From Sinotaia quadrata (taxonomy: Eukaryota; Mollusca; Gastropoda; Architaenioglossa; Viviparidae), in assembly GCA_028829895.1 (NCBI GenBank), contig CM054177.1, positions 36,672,564-36,736,563 on the forward strand: 64,000 nt of DNA. Direction: 5' to 3'. This document shows positions 42,601 to 48,600 of the stretch, in pieces. Under the pieces are notes generated by a model. That model was given only the letters and a program-made list of their open reading frames with translations, searched no databases and was not told the DNA's origin. Every line of letters starts with the position of its first letter. Positions within the stretch are counted from its first letter, which is position 1. Both the position numbers and the translations under genes were made by a program.

Positions 42601-45600
42601 CTGGCAAGTTGTTTTACCACTCAGCAATAATTGAATGGGTAAAAAATAGAAAGCAGCTGTAATTATAAATGGATAATAAAAATTTTAATTGCTAGCTATG
42701 CTAAACATACTAAAGAATTTTAAAAGTATTATTTTAAAATTATTTAAATTCAAAAATAAATATATAATAAAAAGTTCCCTCACCTTTTCTTGATCTTGAA
42801 TAATGATTCTCACAAAGTTTGCTCACAGCATTGAATTTTAATTAAGAGATCATGGGTAAATGCGACCTGACATCCCCAAATAATAAATTTTATAAAGTCC
42901 AAGTGATTTGGGGGTATTTTGGATAAATATCCAGGATGCTGCCTCATCAGAGGTCTTACCCATAAAAATTTGAGACACAGAGCATCAAGTAAGCAACCAC
43001 CAAGTACCGTTACTTAATGGCTAGAGTGCCCAAGATGTCTCATGAAATCTTCAAAATGTACCAAAACAGATCTCATCCTTAAGTGAAATATAAATCACAG
43101 AACTATCAAGTTCATTGTTGATTAGATGCAAAAATACTATTTTTTTCTGCATAATTTTCAGTCCTAGGATATTTTCTAAATGAAAATTATTTCCTCAAGT
43201 TCACATTCTAGTCCACATTTTTTTGTAAGTTCAAGTGAAAAGTACTTGTTGAGTGTACATGACAAAAAAGGAATCGTGAAGTAAAATCACTGAAATTAAT
43301 ATAATTTTGAAATACATAAATTTTAATTATAGCACTTGTTGGAAGTCATGGCAAAAAAAAAGAGCCAGCCCCTAGCAAATAAGAGTGGAGATGTGTAAAG
43401 ATTTGTAATTTTTAAATTAGTTTAAAATTAGCAAAGGAGTCCATTGCACTTTTTTTTTTTAAGAATTCCAATGAAAAGTCCTATAAATAAATTTCACACA
43501 TCCAACACATTTTTGTTTCTATATCCCATCACAGGAGTCCAATGCACATTTTTTTTTAAAAATTAAACTGAAATGTCCAATGAATAAACTTCATACATTC
43601 AACTGAAGTAAAGAAACACTGGGGGGGGGGGGGGGTGTTCCACATGAGCTGACTCCATTTGCTTGGTAAGATTATATATATTTGAATAATAAAATGAAAT
43701 TTTACCTCACAGACCAGTTGAATCAAGTGAAGCACAAATCCAGATGAAGAAAATTTTGTAATAAAAATCATACTAGAAATCAAAAAGTATATTTCCAGGC
43801 CTTCTTGGAATTCCACCCATATACTTATTCTCTTCTGGTCATGAATGTCCACCCCATTCATGTGAGCATTTAAGTCAAAGAGGGCTTGCACCTGGAGAAC
43901 AGTTTGACAAGCACCACTAAGTCCAATGCATCATAAGCTTGTTGCATGGCGGTTTGGTCACTGAAGGTTGACAGGACAGCCACTTGTTTTTATCCTGCCA
44001 CACAACTGTGGTCAGATTGCTGTTTCCTTTCTTCAAATTTTGCTTTCACCTCATTGTAGATTTGTTATCCATTTAAGCTCTTGAGGAAAACCTTTGTCTG
44101 CCATCTTATAGTTCCATGCAGCCCTCTCTCTCTCGAGCAAATCTTTCATAAGTTTGGGAGATGTCAAAAATTGTCAACAAAAATAACCTTGTATGTGAAG
44201 TCTAAATCTGCTGATAGCGTTGTGACAACATAATGACTAAATCAGCTTTGTGACAACATAATGACTAAGTCTATTAGGCATAGGCTGGAAATTTTCATGG
44301 TCAGAGTAAATTTTGAACTTGCACAGATATGCAGTGTCATTGTTGCAGAGTTTTGATTATTATGCTTGACTGGTTGTGATGGCAGTTGCACAAAATGCCC
44401 AGTACAATGAATCATTGAGTTGTCTTTTGCCAAATGATGACAGGTGTAAATGTAGCAGCAGATATAGTTGCCAGAGTGTCTCTTACTCCTTTCACTTTGT
44501 ATAAATGGTGAAAGTTCGGATTTCCTCTGGTTAGCTCTGCCCATCTGTCACAGATTTGAAAATATGAAGTAAGGCTGATAAAAGATTTCTGGCAAAGATC
44601 GATTTTATGCCATCATTGCTGAAAAAAGGATCTACAGACTAGTAGAGATCAGCAGTCTCTGGTAACTGACAAGCCCATCAAAATATTGCCTGCAATATAT
44701 GCTTTCATCTCTGCTAGTATTGTCTGCTCAAAGTTTACAAATATACGAGCACCTTGTCAAAATACAGCGTATCTTTTGTGTTACAAACAATGTCTACTAA
44801 TAGTGCTTCAAAAAAATAATCCAATGCTGTTGCAGTCATAACATCAAATCCATCTGGAAACACACCTGTACTAGCTGAATTAAAATCATTGATAATAAAT
44901 GTTGTAGGAAGAAGTGCATTGTCAGTTTGAATTGGTGGGTCTAGATCTACTTCCATTCCATGTCGGAGACTAACTGGCTACTATCACTATTCTGATTAAA
45001 AAACAAAATAACTTTCATTCTCACTATCATCTGCATTCAAATTTTGATCTGCCTGCATCTGAAACCCATAAAATGATCTTTCTTCACTGGGTTGAAGAAA
45101 AATCGATGGGACTTTAATTAACATTGCTTGATTCAGAACTGCTATGACATATGGCCACCATTTTCTGATTAGCACATGGCACAAATGAGGCCAGTATGGA
45201 TTAAAAAAATTTAAATTGAAAAAGCAAGCCAGTTGATGTCACAAACTGATTTGAAATTGAATGGAGTTGCAATTAGCTTCAAAATCGGCCTCACTTTGGT
45301 GTTATGTAAAAACCGTCTGTTTCTGAAAGTAGATGAACTCAAGCAAGTTATATCATTAAAAAAAAAAAATCCTTCACAAATTTGCACTAATGTATGTAAT
45401 CTACATACCAACATGGAAATTCACGCTTATGTAATCTACAGTGGAAATTCCCACTTCTATCAGGGAATGGGTTAAAGAAAGTAATGAACAAATTTATAAT
45501 TTCTAAAAGATATTTTCTCTAAATTATTAAATTTGCTCTGATTTTCTTATTGATAATTTCGTTTAGAACAAAATATTACTATTCCATTTTGTTCTTTTAT

Positions 45601-48600
45601 TTAACATTTTGTTAATTTTGCAGGCAATAAAAATACTGGTTAGCAACACATTGACCAAAGATGCTTTAAAATCGTTAAAGGAAGTTAACACGACCAAAAT
45701 TCAGGTATGTAGCTTGCTTCTCTCTATACATATCCGATGAATTAATTTATAATTTAAATTGAATTATTTTATTCATTCTGGGTTTTTTAAAAATTAAAAC
45801 TAATATCAGTACTTCATTAAGACATCAAGACATCAATTTATTTGAAGACCTGCAAAACAAGCATCCTTTTTTTTTATTATTAAAATGTTTTCAATTATGT
45901 GATCTTTTCAGTTTTTGTAAAATATTGTTTTTATAGTGATAGTCACAAAGATTTATTTGTTTGAGTGCATTTGAAGAATTTGTTCATTTTATTTCTACTG
46001 TAATAAAATGTTCATATACCTACTACAAGTCAAATCCTTGATTTTGGAAATTACCAAGCTTCCAGAATTAACGATGAGAGTGTAAGTTGAAGTAAACACT
46101 GATTAATAGCATTTTTAATGTTAGAAAACAATAATTATATACTCAGTAACTGCTAGAGTTAAATTCTTATCATATAGAAGACAACAGAATGAAAAATATA
46201 CATTTGAAAGCTCAAGCATATGAAATATGTTATGTGATATAGGTAGTGCATTCTATATTATTAGACAAAACTTAAATCTACAAGTAGCAATACACACAGT
46301 TATCAAACAAGGTTCAAATAAATGTTACAATAAAGAATTGTGCTGTTGACATCAGCAGCTTGCTAAAGCTCATGCACAAGTAAACGAGATTTCAAATAGC
46401 GAGTATAATATTAGAAGATAAGAATATTATTAAAATATTAATAAAATATCAATAAATGTTATTAATTAATCAATCATATATTATAATATAATATAATAAA
46501 TAATATATAATATAATATTAGAAGATGAGAATATTAATAAAATATTAATAAATGTTATTAATTAATTAATCATACATTTTGTAAAGTTGTGAAATATGTT
46601 TGTGCCTAACTTGCTTCTAGTGAATAATAACTGTCATATAAGTGAGGTAATTAAAAGTTGCTATATGATGATAAATGAAAATAAAGTGAAAGTATTTAAA
46701 TTAATTATTATAACTTCTCATTAAATGATAAAATTCATTATGCTTAAATTTGTTTTGCTTTTGCATATGTTGGTTATCCAATTGATGTTTTTATTTGAAT
46801 ATTTACCATATTTAAAAATAATAAGTATGAATATAATTTTTTTTCATACATTTTGATTTATAGATAACTAACAATTTGTGACAGAATTTACAGTTATGAA
46901 GCGACAGTTTATCATGGATGATACTGTTTTAGAGGTGGGGTATTGGCATATGCTATCTTGTAATGGCTATCATTATTTTGACCAGAATAAAAGTTTGAAA
47001 TTTCTTTTTGTAGATCAGAAATATGAATAATTTTCTCAACTTTTACTAATGTATATATTGTATATAGTTTGCATATGCATTTCCAAATTACAAAATTTTT
47101 GCTTATACTGAGTGTTTGGAGTTTTCTCTATTCACCATATGCTTTTTACTGTTTCACTAAATATTGTCACCAAATAATTAGAACATTCTTTATTAATCAT
47201 TGATTTTAGTTTTTACTATAATGTCAGTTTTTAACAAATGCATTGTATATATTCTTCATTATTTTGTTTAGTTTTAATTGCTCAGTCTGTTTTATTTAAT
47301 ACAGGATAAAATATTGTCATTAAGCATTAAATGATGTGAAAGTGTATAATAATAATATTTTAATAAATATATCTCCTACATCCTAATTATTTTGATGCAA
47401 AACCATTCTTTGACACAGTCTAATATAAATTAATGTATGAAAAATAACCATCACCAATTTTATACATTTTAGTGTCAAAAAACTTAATCAACTCTTCTCG
47501 TTGGGTAAAGGTCATAGTAAAAATAATCAGCCATTCTAATTAGTGATAGTTCATTGTTTCTATATTCTTTCATACTCTTCTGTTTATTTTTTGGGGTAAA
47601 ATAGCTAAGTCAGAGGACATAAGAATGATCTTTTACATTATGCTTTATGATGACAGTTCTCATATATTCATTCCTTGTCATAGTTGAAATTTTGCTACTT
47701 AACTTCCCTATACAGTCGAACCCGGATATGTCGACAGCCTAGGGGTTTGCCCAAAAGTGTTGAGATAACCGATGATCGAGATTACCAAAAACCAATATGT
47801 GGCAATATATTACAGTACTATAACATGCACTTGAAATTTCTTTATGTACATGATGTGCGTTAATGAATGAGAATGTACATGCACGTGTTTGGTGATTTTT
47901 TTACACAACAGTGTTGCTGCGATTTGTTTGATGATGCGATCTGCAGGCTATAAAAATGTACATACACTGTACATTGTTTGCTAACAACAAAAGGCTTATG
48001 TGCATCAACTAACAGCAGAGATTTACCAGTACATGTATACAATAAAATGTACAAACCTTTCATTATATTCTCCAACTTTGCAAACTCAAAGATCGCTCAC
48101 AAAATAACAAAAAACCTGCGGGGTGTACACTGTAGTTCGTTTTTACAAAAGCTAACCAGTGTCAAAATTAAATTCACAAGTCATTTCACTCCAACACAGC
48201 TCTGAAAAGTATTGTATGCATGATTACTTCAAAAGCAGGCTAATTAACATAAAAGAGGTGTGAGCCAGTTGAAGGACACCGATAACTAACATTTTCAAAA
48301 GCCAGTGATGATTAGTCATGGGGATCAAGATAACTGATGTTAAGTGGTGATTTGGGTCCTCTTTTGTGCTCGAGATACATGTACAGTACAAAGAAAGAAA
48401 CAAACAAACAAACACACATTGTATTAGTGTTTGGCGACATAACTGATGAGAAAATGCTACGACAATTGGGAATTTGGCCCAACGTCGATTCTCGATACAA
48501 ACCTTTCATTATACACATTTGTACTGTACATGTATTCTCCAACATTGCAAACACAAAGCTCACAAAATCAAAAAACCTGCGGGGTGTACGTGGAGTTCGT

